Assembly (NCBI GenBank): GCA_001566295.1
Contig: KQ964245.1
Coordinates: 377,524 to 441,523, forward strand
Direction of reading: 5' to 3'
Origin: Microdochium bolleyi
Taxonomy: Eukaryota > Ascomycota > Sordariomycetes > Xylariales > Microdochiaceae
Length of the DNA: 64,000 nt
Part shown: in pieces, positions 22,322 through 34,188 of the stretch
Numbering within the stretch: position 1 is the first letter of the stretch
Layout of the letters: every line of letters starts with the position of its first letter
Made by a program: the position numbers and the translations under genes
The notes under the pieces: model-generated
What the model was told of the DNA's origin: nothing
The model's input: the letters and a program-made list of their open reading frames with translations, nothing else
Database searches by the model: none

Positions 22322-23806
22322 ATGTCACCACACGCTGTGCCAGTCACAGAACCGGAATCGCCCTACAGCGAGACCGTCAAGTATCTCATGCAGAAGCATG
22401 CCATCACATCGAATGGCTTCCTGCCCGCAAAGGCCCCGCTGTGTCGGCTCCCAGACATGTACTACCTGCCGTGGGAGCGCATCGCCAACGTCATGCCCGT
22501 CCTGCTGGACAACGGCACGCTGCGGGCCAGGGTGGACGCCATGGATGTATTGTCCACAGACCGCCTGCGCTCCGAGCCAGAATGGCGGAGGGCGTTTGTC
22601 ATCCTGTCATTCCTCACCCATGCCTATGTCTGGGGAGGCCAGGAGCCCGCAGAGGTAGGAACTCGCTTGATTCTCTCTGCCACTACATCGCATGGTCCAG
22701 CTCAACTAACGCCAACCTTTTCACAGATCCTTCCCCCATCAATATCAGTGCCGTTCCTCAAGGTAGCCAAGATGCTCGAGCTGCCGCCCGTGCTCGCGTA
22801 CGCAGGCTCCAACCTGTGGAACTTTACCACCTCGGGCCAGGACTTCACCGACGTCGACTCCTTGCGGTGCCTGCACACCTTCACCGGCACCGAGGACGAG
22901 TCCTGGTTCCTCGTCATCTCGGTGGCCATGGAGGCCCAGGCGGCCGTCATCATCCCCCCGGCCCTGCGCGCCCTCGAGGCCATCAAGACCCGCGACTACC
23001 CCGTCATCACGCAGGCGCTGGCCGAGATGGACGCCTGCATCAGCAAGGTCGGCGCGCTGATCGAGCGCATGTACGAGCGCTGCGACCCGGACGTCTTCTA
23101 CCACAAGATCCGCCCCTTCCTGGCCGGCTCCAAGAACATGGAGGCCGCGGGCCTGCCGCGGGGCGTCTTCTACTCGGAGAGCAGCGCGGACCCGGAGAAG
23201 GGCTCGTGGCGGCAGCTCCGCGGCGGCAGCAACGGGCAGTCCTCGATGATCCAGTTCTTCGACGTGGTCCTGGGCGTGCAGCACACCAACGAGGGCAACG
23301 GCCGGCCCACGCCCGCGGCCTCGCCGGCCTCGTCGTCCCGCTCGTCCCCGGAACCCAGCCAGCCCAGCCCCAGCCAGCCTAGCTTCCACGAGGTCGTCCG
23401 TGACTACATGCCCGGCCCGCACCGGCGATTCCTCCTCGCGGTCTCGCAGATGGGCAGCATCCACGAGCTCGCGCTGCAGACCCCCGCCGGCGTCACTGCC
23501 GAGCAGGACGCCTTCCGCGACGCCTACAAGAAGGCCACCCAGACGCTCACCGCGTTCCGCAACATCCACATCCAGATCGTCACGCGGTACATCATCCTGC
23601 CCTCGCGGCGGGCGCAGCGGAGCGCAGACGGCAGCGGCAAGAGGGATCTCGCGAGCGCGTCGGCCTCTGCTGGCGGGTCCTCGTCGTCCGGGACGGGCGA
23701 GGCAGCGCCGCCGCCGCCCGAGCTCACCGGCACAGGCGGGACGACGCTTATCCCGTTCCTGAAGCAGGCGCGGGACGAGACGACCGAGGCCGGGAACATT
23801 GGCTGA
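22322..23806 (+). CDS. IDO: Indoleamine 2,3-dioxygenase
   Basis: Haem enzyme that opens the indole ring of tryptophan to N-formylkynurenine, the first step of the kynurenine/NAD route. Two exons, 22322-22654 and 22727-23806, encode 470 residues. The 72-bp intron (GTAGGA to TTCACAG) has a length divisible by three and no stop, so unspliced RNA would read as 494 residues. The boundary was chosen because GGQEPAE joins directly to ILPPSISVPF as in the family. Family landmarks are LPAKAPLCRLP, YAGSNLWNF, TGTEDESWF, RGGSNGQSS and the C-terminal RNIHIQIVTRYI, whose His (about residue 392) is the expected proximal haem ligand. A Ser/Pro-rich insert (about residues 308-330) precedes the last helices. 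The C-terminal tail is low complexity. Confidence 0.95.
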   Translation: MSPHAVPVTEPESPYSETVKYLMQKHAITSNGFLPAKAPLCRLPDMYYLPWERIANVMPVLLDNGTLRARVDAMDVLSTDRLRSEPEWRRAFVILSFLTHAYVWGGQEPAEVGTRLILSATTSHGPAQLTPTFSQILPPSISVPFLKVAKMLELPPVLAYAGSNLWNFTTSGQDFTDVDSLRCLHTFTGTEDESWFLVISVAMEAQAAVIIPPALRALEAIKTRDYPVITQALAEMDACISKVGALIERMYERCDPDVFYHKIRPFLAGSKNMEAAGLPRGVFYSESSADPEKGSWRQLRGGSNGQSSMIQFFDVVLGVQHTNEGNGRPTPAASPASSSRSSPEPSQPSPSQPSFHEVVRDYMPGPHRRFLLAVSQMGSIHELALQTPAGVTAEQDAFRDAYKKATQTLTAFRNIHIQIVTRYIILPSRRAQRSADGSGKRDLASASASAGGSSSSGTGEAAPPPPELTGTGGTTLIPFLKQARDETTEAGNIG

Positions 23807-24315
23807 GCGAGGTGACTTATCTTCGTTCGTCTAGCTTGTATATAGCACTTCATTGTCATATTTAGTTGCCACATAGCGTTCGCGTCTCTCCATTTTTAGC
23901 TATATTATCACAGCCACTTTGGATAACATATCTCTCTATACACCACAGAACTACAGCTTAGGTCGGAACAAACTGGAATGATGCCAGATACAATACACCG
24001 CTCTTGATGCCATTTTGTAGCGTGACTCCGCGATCTGCTATAGCGATATGTCACAAGCCCACTGTCCTCAAGCTGTAGCAGAATGTCAAAAAGGCATGGC
24101 GGATGCAAAAGCAGCGAAGCTCTCCCGGGCATCCAAAGGTGTTGATTAGACACCAGCTTTCTGGAGTTGACCGACGCACAGCATGCCCTGCTTATTGTGC
24201 GTGACCTCCGTCCACACAGACCCCTTGCGAGAGACAATGGGGAGGGACCAATGGGGAAATCCCTCCTCATCTCTCCGCGTCCAAGCCACCGCCCGGGAAG
24301 CCGGAAAGGCGGATA

Positions 24316-24344
24316 GATGGATGGATGGATGGATGGATGGATGG
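24316..24344. repeat. GATG tetranucleotide microsatellite
   Basis: About seven tandem copies of GATG in intergenic DNA between the IDO and Zn2Cys6 regulator genes. Confidence 0.9.
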
Positions 24345-24922
24345 GGGCAGCCCGAAAACACCGCGGGGAAACCCTGTCGTCTTGATGATAGGGAATGGAG
24401 GGACTGTATCTTACCTACCTACCGGAAAAAACGTGGCGGTATGGCTCTCCGTGACTCTTCCGCTCGGGCAGCGGGAAAGAACCTCCCATTATCCTCTCCT
24501 ACCGGCCCAGAGCTTGTCTGGCAGCGGGAGCGGGTACCACAGGACTACTGCAGAGACGGGAGAACGGGAGAGGAGGCGGAGGAGGAGGAGGACCACGACG
24601 AGAAGCGTGAGATGTCGGAAGTCGGATGTAGCTGAGTTCACACGCCCACAACTTTGCTGATTCATTGCCTCGCGCTGGTCAAGTCCTCGGGACTCTTCTT
24701 CCCACCCAATATCCTGCCCCGAGTACTTAATGTTCCGTGACTGTTCCAAAAGTCAAACATCATCCGCCAGGGGAAACTCGGCTCCGAGAACATACAGTGT
24801 ACCGGACAAGTGCGTCGAGTGCCGTGCCGTCCGCCTAAACCCCCCTCGGTTCTGCCATCAATTTTCTTCCGGCGCCGAGTGTCTCGTTCGTGAGTGTAGT
24901 TGTATCCGGGGAATGTTCGGGA

Positions 24923-24963
24923 GCTCTCTCTCTCTCTCCCTGTCTCTGTCTCTCTCTCTCCCT
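24923..24963. repeat. CT-rich microsatellite
   Basis: Imperfect CT dinucleotide run interrupted by CCTGTCTCTGT, in intergenic DNA. Confidence 0.85.
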
Positions 24964-25586
24964 TTCGGAAATGAGAGGTCTCCCGAAAGCCGCGGTCTGT
25001 CTGGTTGGTGGCGGGATGTCGCTAGGGGTCGTCCTCCTGACTACCGTATATTTGTGTATCTTCATACTATGCCATTGTGACCGGGTAGGTCGCGATGATG
25101 TATTCAATCTCTGAAGGTCAGGACCTGCCACAGTTCCATCCTCGACACAAGTTCCGTCTGTGACCATCCCGGCAGTTCAGCGATTCGGCGGCACGAACAG
25201 GTCGGCAGGCAGAATGCACACGTAGCGCTTTGTCCATTCGACTGAACGGGTTTCGACGCTGGACAGGATTGACTCACTGCAGTCTAGCAGAAGGTTGCAA
25301 GGAAGCGCGATGGATCACTACTGACGCTGCGAGTTCTCCCCTTGCACACATTATTCAATTGCAAGCCCGTGATGATTAGTGGACTAGCCTGTCCCCCTTA
25401 TCACTGTGATCAATGCCCTGAAACATTCGCTTCTCCCCTTCTAAAGCCAAAATGGCGTGGCTCGCTCATCCTCTTGGGTACTCTTGAGGGTATCATTTCA
25501 CATATAGTACAGCTCCAGAACTCCAGAAACCCCTCGGTGTCTTCATCCTCACCCGTGCTTAGCTTCTTCGTCGCCTCCCCTATCCC

Positions 25587-28178
25587 TTAAAAGTAATGCG
25601 CCAGATCAATGTCGCCACTAGCCTCCAGCAGCGGGAATAGATTGAAGCTCTGGTCCCCTTCTCCCAGCGGGTCGAAGGACAGGGTATCCGGCGTCGTTGA
25701 CGAGACACCCAGCCCGCTGAGCGAGAGGAACCCGGCCTCGGCGTCGATCCCGCCGAGCAGGCTCGACGTGTCGTTGACGGCGCCGTTGCCGTTACTGTTA
25801 CCATTGCCGTCGCCAAACGGCGAGCTCATCGCGAGGCGTATCGCGCCTGCCGTGCCGTTGTTTTCATTATCGTTGTGCTGCTGCTGCTGGCCTCCACCGT
25901 GCATCAACCCACCACCATTACCAGCCCCCGCCGAGTCCGCAGAAATGCGGTGCTGCTGGCCAAAGAACCCCATCCCACCCGGCGACACCGTCCCGGCTCC
26001 TCCTCCTCCTCCCCCAGAGGGGCCCCCAGGGCTCTGCCCCGCCGCGGTCGCCCTCTCGCTGGGCATCAGCCCGAACAGCTGCGCGCTGCTCTGCGTGCGC
26101 TGCAGGCGCTCCGCCATCTCGCGCTTCTCGAGGAAGCCCAGCCCGGCGTCGAGCAGCGACCGCGCGATGAGGCTGTACTGCATCGCGTGCGCGTCGGTGC
26201 GGGCAAAGAACTCGAGCGCCGCGATGGACGTGCGGCTGTGGCGCTCGAGGACGCTGCGCCCGAAGCCGCCGATCAGGCCGAGGCCGAGGGTCAGGGAGGC
26301 GGCGAAGAGCCAGGATCTGGGTGTGTGAAGAGTATTGCTTTAGCGGGCGTTCATGAATGAAAGCTGGTGGTAGCTCGTGATATGGACAGCAGAAGAAAAC
26401 TCACACAACTAGAGGCATCTTGACCGGCATCAGACCCCGATCGATCACATCTGACACGAGCTCGACCATCAGGCACGCTGCGTCGATGCACGCGTCCGCG
26501 AGCTTGGATTTTCCCGAGAGCGACTGCTGCTGCTGCTGCTGCTGCAGCGCGCGCGGACCGCTTCCGAGCCGCCGGTGCACCTCGAACATGAGGAAAGGCC
26601 TCGACACCAGGATCACGGCATAGTAGTACGACGTGAGGACCTGCGTCGCCGCGCAGACCTGCGCCTGCCTCTGCTGTCCTACCCCCGCTGCGTCCGACGT
26701 CATGAGGTCCTTGATCTGCGGCAGCCACCGGCCCGACCAGTCGCGCAGCTGCGACGATATGCCCTCCGTCAGCTGCAGCGAAATCTTGCGGCGCGAGTAC
26801 ACCTCGACGACGAGGGCCTCCATGATGAGGAAGATCTGCGCGGCCGCGCTCAGCGTGTCGAACGTTTCCTGGCCGGTGCCGTCAAACGTGCGGTACGGCA
26901 CGGTGCAGTCAATGTCCGACGTCGCGGGCGGCCGGCCCATGTTGGTCGACAGGAACAGGTCGACGACGCGCAGGCTCATCCACAGCCTGTCGCGCTGGCG
27001 CTGCATCTGCGGACCGAAGCGCTGGTTGACCTCGGTGCGGTGGATCCCGATCGAGTACGCGGACCGCACCGCGATGCCGAAGAAGATGAATGCGCCGTTG
27101 ATCTGGCAGGCACGCAGCATGAAGAGCGTGATGAGCACGTACGCCTGCACGGTCCCGATGCCCAGGTTCTCGCTGAGATTCTGGAAGGCCATGTTGCGCG
27201 CGTGCTCAAAGTAGTCCTGCGACGGGCTGTCGTCAGTGTCCTGGTGACCGATGGCCAGCACGAGGTAGTGCACGGCGCTCGTGTTGTTGTTGGCGCTGCT
27301 ACTGTGCTTTGCCCAGGTCGTGATGGCCTGCGTGAGGTCGGTGTTCTCAAACAGGTCGACCAGGCCTGCCGTCGCGGCAAAGTACCGCGAGACCGCTGTC
27401 GGGATCATATCTATCAGCGGATCCGGCGGCCCGGACTTGCTGCCAGAGAAGAAACTCCGCTTCGAAGGTGCATTCTCGAGAACCGAATACCGGCTGCTGT
27501 TCGGTGAGAGCGCGTTCTCGTCGACGCGGCTCGTGATCAGCTGCCGCACGCTTTGAAAGAACGACAACGGCGCGCAGTCCCCGATGAAGATGAGCTTGCC
27601 CTGCGCATCGCACAGCAGCCGCGCCTCACGTGGGACTTCGGCCTCGTCGTCGCCATCAGTGTCATGAGTCGTACTAGACTGCTGTTGTTGCCGCTGCTCC
27701 TGCTGCTGCTGCGACGACCCGGGCCCGTCTTCCCAGCTTCTCAGTGCCGCCGAGGCCTTTGGAGTCTGGGATTGCGGCCGCGATCCTCTCCTCGATGACG
27801 ATGACGACTGGTGTCGCAGCCCTCGGTCATGTCCGGGCTCTTGCACCGAGGCCGGCGGGGAGCGCGGAAGCTGCTGCTGGGAGGTGCTGCTGCGGCGGGC
27901 ATGCCGCCGCTTGAGCTGCGGCGAGTAGTGACACGAGTCTGCCCGGTGCCGCCGTGTACAGTAGCTACATGGCGACTTGCCGTCGCACTTCACCTTACGA
28001 GCCTTGCAGCTGTGGATTGCGGTGCCGGTGTTAGTAGATATCGTGATGCTGCTGCAAAGCGCTGCAGCTTCCGCGGGTGCGGATCTTCGGAACAAGCCGG
28101 TGACGGGGATGGGACTCACCTGTCGCAGGCATTCGAGACCCGGGAGCGTATAAAGTGGTGGTCGGACGATGAGTCCAT
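25587..28178 (-). CDS. Zn2Cys6 transcription factor with fungal-specific regulatory domain
   Basis: Exons 28178-28120, 28009-26405 and 26316-25587 encode 797 residues. The start MDSSSDHHF leads into the binuclear zinc cluster: ACDSCKARKVKC then CDGKSPCSYC and HRADSC (Cys 18, 21, 28, 34, 37 and 46). The first intron, with a CTAAC branch point, splits the cluster after Cys18-Asp. A linker rich in Ser, Gln and Arg follows. Then comes the middle homology region, with FFGIAVRSAYSIGIHR, RDRLWMSLRVVDLFLS and NMGRPPATSDIDC, characteristic of fungal_trans domains. The last exon starts with a hydrophobic SWLFAASLTLGLGLIGGF segment and ends in Gln/Asn/Gly-rich sequence and an acidic-hydrophobic tail. 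Poly-Gln tracts encoded by CAG/CAA repeats occur in the linker and near 26530. Target genes are unknown. Confidence 0.92.
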
Positions 28179-31100
28179 GGTCGGGGCCCACGAGATGTCG
28201 CATGCAAGGACTCCTTCCGGGGAAGTGACGGTCCAGGCTCAGGTCGTTTACACCGCACGCGCGTCGTCGTCGTCGTTGTGACGGCGGCCGGGCATGGGCG
28301 GATCGAAAGGGTGGCATCCGCACCCACCAACATCCGAGACTCTGCAGTGTGCTGCATGCACTCGCGCGCTCCGGGGGTGTGGGTCCCACCGCTCTTGTCA
28401 TGGGTGACTAAGCTTCCGAGATCAGGTTCCTGGGACTCTGTCAGCAGCGTCCGTTCTTGCTTCTCGCCGAAGTAAAGCCTTTGTTTCCGTGTATCAACGG
28501 AGCACATGGTACGGCATCGAAAGACGGGCTGTGGCTACCACGGGATGCGAAATAGTATATTTTTCCAATTTCTACAGACTTCTCGAGTTCCCGGGCACAA
28601 CCTCAATCGCTGTCTCCCGCACGAGCAAAACAATTACGATCTACAGCTGGGGTATCCTGATCATACAAGACGGCCCGAAAAGGACAAGCAGTGCGTCTTT
28701 GCCGCGAGGCTCATCTAGATACGCTGGCAAAAGCAGGCCATTATCACAGACTCTAAATTGACGGGGAGCACGGGACCGGAATTACCTTCAATCAGGGACT
28801 CTCTCTCCGGCACCCCTCGTCTGGACGGACCGGGGGGGTCGGCAAACAGGCGGTGGTTCAACCCTCGATGGCGCGACCCCAGGGGTTCGGCCGATGCAGG
28901 AGACAGGACCTCGAACGACGATGTCACCCTCATCCCGGCGCGCTCGCGGAGTTATGGTTCTTCCTGTTATCGTAAGAGGACCTTTTGGCCTGCTCGCCTG
29001 GCCCAGATATCATCTCGGCCAACATCATGTGGGCCTTACTGAGATACACATCTCCATGCCCCCGCCGTGCTCACCTGAGGGCCAGTGATGGCATATATCT
29101 AGGGCCATGTGCTGCCGGGTCCTGATAAGAATGGCTCGTTAGACTTTTGTGTCAAGCCGGCAGGGGAGGCAGGGTGGTCATGGCAGGGCAGGGTGCGGAA
29201 CTCTGCCGAGGGAGGGAGGCACAACGTGGTTGGACCGTCAGTGCTGTCCGCCGTCGCCCGGCTCCGTTGAGCGTCGCTCCTGCAGAGGACAAACCAATAC
29301 GCCAGTGGCAGGCGGCACAACATCTGAGCCAGCTGTGGACCTGCGGCACAGTCGTGACAGCTGCCCGTCTCGTGCGGTTCCGAGATATGACTGGGGCACA
29401 GCACTGGGCAAGAAAGGGCCGGCTCTGCTATGGGATCCCGTGTCTGTCGCCCGTCGCATGCCCCTGAGCCTTTAAAGCAGACCCGTCGCTCACCGCAACA
29501 TCGAGCCAAAGCAGCGAGACGAAAGGCCGGACGTTCCCGAGCGCTTCAGCCTTCCGTCTGGAATCATCACCACGGTCTGGCGCGCGCGCACACGAAGATC
29601 GCATGTGTGGATCGCAGATGTGGATCGCTGGCTGGCCAGTTACGGCTGCGACATGCTTCCCAGCCTTTTTCCCCGCGCCCTGTTGTGCAACGGCTCCACC
29701 AGGGTTCCCCCCCCTTCTCGCGAAAAAGGGTCGGCAGTTGCACCGGGTGCTCGCCGCCGCTTCAACAAAAATTCCCGAGCCTCGATGCTTGACCGGTATT
29801 AGGCAATGGCAAACACCACGCCGCCAAGGCTGAGCGCATCGACATCAGGGATGTGAGCCTCAGTCAATCAACCATCGGTTGATCCAGCAGCAGTCACAAT
29901 GGCATCATGGCAGCGCTGCGCGGCCATAAGCGTGGCTCGTCCGCAAGACTTTCACCCGGCGAGATCAGGTCACTGCCGTGGTTCGATGTCGATGTTGAGA
30001 GCTCCACCCTGCGGTCATGCGGAATATGAGAGAGTGGTGTCGAGGATTTGTAGAGCTTCTGAGAGTGCCAATCCTGCCTGCAGGCCACCGCAGGAGGAGG
30101 CATCGCCCGCTGCGGCTACACTGTGAGAAGGCCGTTTTGATCCAGAGATCGTTCAACGGAAACCCTCGACGATGAAGAACCACTAGGGGTCCAAGACCGG
30201 TGGAAGTGCCCACGGACCTTAGCATGTGTGGTTCTGAAAGACAAAAACCCCTGCAAGGCCAAACGAACAAGCTGCAAGCCACACGACATGCTGTGTTACC
30301 TCGAGGGCTTTCCTGGCCTCGCCAAGTCTCGAAAAGGTCGGGCGTCATTGTAACGTGGGGTGATATTCTGGTGCGCGATCAGCCATCCCCTTGTCGATAT
30401 TTGGCACCCAAGATATCCTGCCGTCCACGTCTGCGAAGAATTCGCATCCGTCATCTGTCCATTCACGGCGACTTTTCCCCTGCCTGTCACTGGTGGTCTT
30501 TGAGATTGACCGCCATTGGAAGCGGCTGCGATACACCAACGTTCCCCTCTCATATTGCGGGGAGATGAGAAGGGTGGGCATAAGAGCGGCTTCGCGCACT
30601 TGACGCAGTGGAACCATAGTATATCTGTGAAGCCTTGAGGTGACAACAATAGCATCACGAAGCAATGCATCGTCGGCAGGAGAGTCGTTGATCATGCCGC
30701 GCTACTGGTTCCGGACATAGCATGATTGCAAACACGCCAGCTATTAAATTGTGCATACGCTGAAGGAAGGAGAAAAGATACAAGCTCATCGACCACCCGT
30801 GGCCACGCCGTGATCTATTGCAGTCAAAGCAGGCTTGGCTTCAGGCGGGGGTGCCATCCTTCCGCCCTCTGAGACGCCTAGAACATAAACATGACCTCGG
30901 TGGCACATACAGTGGGATCGTTCGTGATCGGAACGTCATAACGATGGGGCGACGGAGGCAAAGTATTAGGTAAAACTGGGTCATGGGAAGCATATGAAAG
31001 TTTAGCCTAGTGTGTCAGAGTCGGCTGGATGCGCTGGACATGAAGGCTTGATGTGGTAAAAGGGCTGCGGCTGCTGCAGTTACGGCAGCGATGGTGGACC

Positions 31101-33320
31101 GGACCGATGTGCGATCGATGGCTGAAGCTTCTGGTCGTGCTCGTAATCCGCACAAGATTCCTGCGCTCGCATAGGTAGGGCCGTAGCGGCCGAGGCGGGA
31201 CAATACGAAGCGAGCTGCCTGGGCAGTCATCACCTCGGAGCCACGGAGCCAGGATTGGCACGCCCGAGACGGACCCCACGGGGACATGATTAGAATGCGC
31301 TTAGGCGGAGCACTAAGGATAAGGATATGATGAGCAGCTGCTTAGTATTGGTGCTAGAATCGACGGACTGTTCCAGTCGTCTATCGAACCTGGAATGTAC
31401 CGTCTTGACCAGAAGGGCTGCGAGCCAACAAAGTTCCCCAAGGTAATTGGATTGATGGATGGCAGAGAGAGTGTGCTCACAGCAGATCGCCCGTTGAAGG
31501 GCTACATGTCTGCACGGGGGAGCAGATTGACGTGCATAGAACATGGTGACGCCGCCGTCATGGGCAAGCTCGCGGCTGCCGACGACTCGGAAATGCAAGC
31601 TCTCTCATCGCGCAGGCGACTGGAGGGATTGTGGGGTTTCCCCAGCAGGCTGGAAAAGAAAAAGGAAAGAAAATCCGGGGTACCGCATGCGATGACCGCA
31701 GGAGGGCTTGGCATGGGCGACTTGCCAGGGCAATCTTGGTGAGTCGAACACGATGCGCATTGTATGAGAGAGGCATCACCTGCTGGCCAAGAGCCGGGCC
31801 GTTGTTCGTCGTAGCCGGCCGTGGATGGCACGATGAAGACTCTGTTGAAGCGATGGACTCTGGCCTGGGCGGACAGAATGTGCAGGGGCATGAGCTCCGA
31901 TTCGCAGGCAAATGCGGGGAAGGCGCCACGGAAACGTGAAGGCCCACCGGAGCCTGCACAGCACAGGGCACGTGCACAACGGCTGGTGGGCCCGCCTGGA
32001 TGGCAATCGCGAGCATGCTCCGTCCTGCGCACATTGTCGACATCGTCACCTCTGTCGAAGCAGCAACGAGCGACAGCGCGGGCATTGAGAAGGTCCCGAG
32101 TGGGGGCCTTGATGCATGCACTGCAGCGTCGTGGCGTGCGAGGGCAGGGTGCGTCGCGTGCAGGATGCAGATTGGCATGCGGATGGGGATAGGGCAAGAC
32201 CTCCGACAGGGGTCGCCCGTGGTCCATGTGCTGGTCCGGGCATGGATGGATGCCACTGAACAAGAGCCCGGCAGAGGCGGAGCTCGAGGCGCAAACGTCC
32301 CGACTCCCGGGGCCCTCTCCCACACCAAGCGGCTAGACTTGCAGGAGAACAACGAGATCCAGCAACTCTCGAGTCCTGCATATGGCGAGCGAGCCTGGCG
32401 AGCCTGGCTGCGGAAGGAAAAGACCGCACTGGAGGCTCCCAAAGATGTTGGCAAGGTTCGCGGCCAGACACGGCAGTTGCGTCCCAGAGACGAGACACTC
32501 CCCGGGCAGGAGCCAGTCACAGCGCGCGAGCATGCGGCTGGCTCTCCGGAAGGGCGAATCACAGAAGGGCAGGCGAGTGGCTCCGGCCGCCCCCCGGCGT
32601 TGGCTCGCAACTGCTCTCGACTGGGCCGGCACTAGTGAGCTCTGGTCGTAGTCTCGCGCCAGCAGCAAGCAGAAGGGCCTGCCCGGAGCCTGTCCTGCCT
32701 GCCTCTCCCTGTCCCTGCTCCGTCTGCATTCGGTCCATCTGCGTGCCGGCCGGCCTGCTGCAAGTGCGGAGGTGGAGAAGGCCAGACGGGGGTCGAGGAG
32801 CAGAGGAGCAGCAGCAGGTGGAGGAGGAGGAGCAGAAAGAGGAGAAGAGGACGAGGAGGAGAAGGAGGAGTACCTCCAGCAATGGCAGACCAGAGCCCGC
32901 CACAGCCTGGACAAAAGCAGAGTTTCCAGGACATCACAGAGGCAGACGACAACCCTCCATCTCTCCAAGCACGCCCAACGCTTTCATCACCTCCCCCAAT
33001 TCCCCTGCTTGCCCAAGCCCAGACCACCCTGATCTTTGGTCGCTCCCGTCGGTTGCTTCTCCTCCTTCACCCTACGCCTACCTGCTGTACCTACCCCAAG
33101 GCTTGCCCAAAAAGCAATACCACAACCTCGCCTTGCCGACCTGCCTGCCACTGTATCCCTCGTCCCTACCCCAATTCCAAGAGACTGCCTGGCCTGCCTT
33201 GGGGCTGTATACCAGGCTCAAGATCCACGCGCGTCAACATCTTCAGCTCTATCGGCTTGTCCGCAGCGCCGTCCGCCGGCCCCTTCAGGCCCTACCGATA
33301 CAATCTACTCCACGGCCAGC
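28179..33320. other. Gene-poor region of about 5 kb
   Basis: The left few hundred bases are the 5' leader of the Zn2Cys6 gene and include a GTC repeat near 28262. The right 700 bp would be the leader of the C2H2 gene. Between them many frames are open, including 31558-32610 minus (350 codons), but they have random composition, compete with frames on the other strand and show no domains. A 90-codon minus frame at 31015-31287 (starts MSPWGPSRACQSW, with an Ala-rich middle) is the only small candidate, and I give it low weight. Confidence 0.4.
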
Positions 33321-34188
33321 ATGGACCCAAACCAAGCCCGCCGTCGCCGCCGCGTCGGCTCTACCGATTCCCAGAAGCGCGAGTGCCCCCATTGTGGCCG
33401 CGAGTTCAAGCGTTCAGAGCATCTCGAGCGCCACGTCCGTACCCGTAAGTCCTGCCGTCCGATCCTCGGTATAGCTTTGTGCCTTCCCACAAATGCATTT
33501 CGAACTATCTAAACGTGGCTCTACAATACATACCCCTACTGTTCTCTTCGAGCAATCCGGCTAATGGCCCGTCCAGATACCAAAGAGAAGCCATACATCT
33601 GCCACTGCGGCTCTGCTTTCTCGCGACGGGATCTGTTGACACGCCACGCCCGCATCGTACACCAGAATGCTTCGCAGTCTCCAGAAGACGTCAACAATGC
33701 AGATGAGGCCCAGTCACAATCATCCTCAGACCATCCTCTTGGTTCCGCGGGCAGTTTCGTACCGCATGCGGATCAAAGCGGCGGCCAATGGCCTCAATCT
33801 CCACAGTATGCTGCACACGCAGCAGCAGCACAATCTCAAGACGCTCACCTGGGATCAGGCTCTATGCCATATACATACCCCCAGCATATGCATGGGTCCG
33901 ACTATGATACTGGTAAGAGACTGCCGCTGATCTCCCGCAGTCTGTGCTCGCATTTCGGATTGCCTCGCTAACGTAACATCGCCGCTAGCACCACCCATTG
34001 GGGGCTTCGAACAATTCAGAGACTTCGTGACCTCAGTGGATTCGAACAACGTCCATGCCCCGTGGTACCCGGAATTCTATGACCCTCAAACCATGGTCGA
34101 CCCTGCTTTGCAAGCATCACACGTCCCAGAAGTCAGCTCACCATACGTTCAAACGGGCACCGTCTATCATGGGTCCTACTTTGCCTAG
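33321..34188 (+). CDS. C2H2 zinc-finger regulator, apparently truncated
   Basis: Exons 33321-33444, 33577-33912 and 33989-34188 give 219 residues. Two adjacent C2H2 fingers are clear. The first is CPHCGREFKRSEHLERHVRTH and the second CHCGSAFSRRDLLTRHARIVH, joined by the classic TKEKPYI linker, which is restored exactly by the first splice (HVRT-H-TKEKPY). A basic N-terminus (RRRRR) precedes them. After the fingers come Gln/Ser/His-rich sequence and a conserved-looking block (GGFEQFRDFVTSV, HAPWYPEFYDPQTMVDPALQ). The frame then stops at 34186. Relatives with this start generally continue for several hundred residues into a fungal-specific transcription factor domain. Its absence suggests truncation or undetected introns downstream. 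Confidence 0.75.

Larger units (their letters stand above)
23807..25586. other. Convergent intergenic region with microsatellites
   Basis: Lies between the IDO 3' end (plus) and the Zn2Cys6 regulator 3' end (minus). It contains a GATG repeat and a CT-rich run, listed separately. The predicted frames here have random composition and no gene is supported. Confidence 0.5.

Noticed and set aside
22441..23382. 313-codon frame overlapping IDO
   Set aside because: Out-of-frame shadow of the dioxygenase gene, rich in Arg, His and Pro.
29899..29908. Second ATGGCATCAT (CYS3-type site)
   Set aside because: No sulfur gene nearby; about one match per window is expected by chance.
31558..32610. 350-codon minus-strand frame
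   Set aside because: Low-complexity Cys/Arg/Ser/Pro composition, with competing frames on both strands and no splice or domain support.
32635..33474. 279-codon plus frame and overlaps before the C2H2 gene
   Set aside because: Leader sequence read in frame. The protein start MDPNQARRRRR at 33321 is the sensible one.
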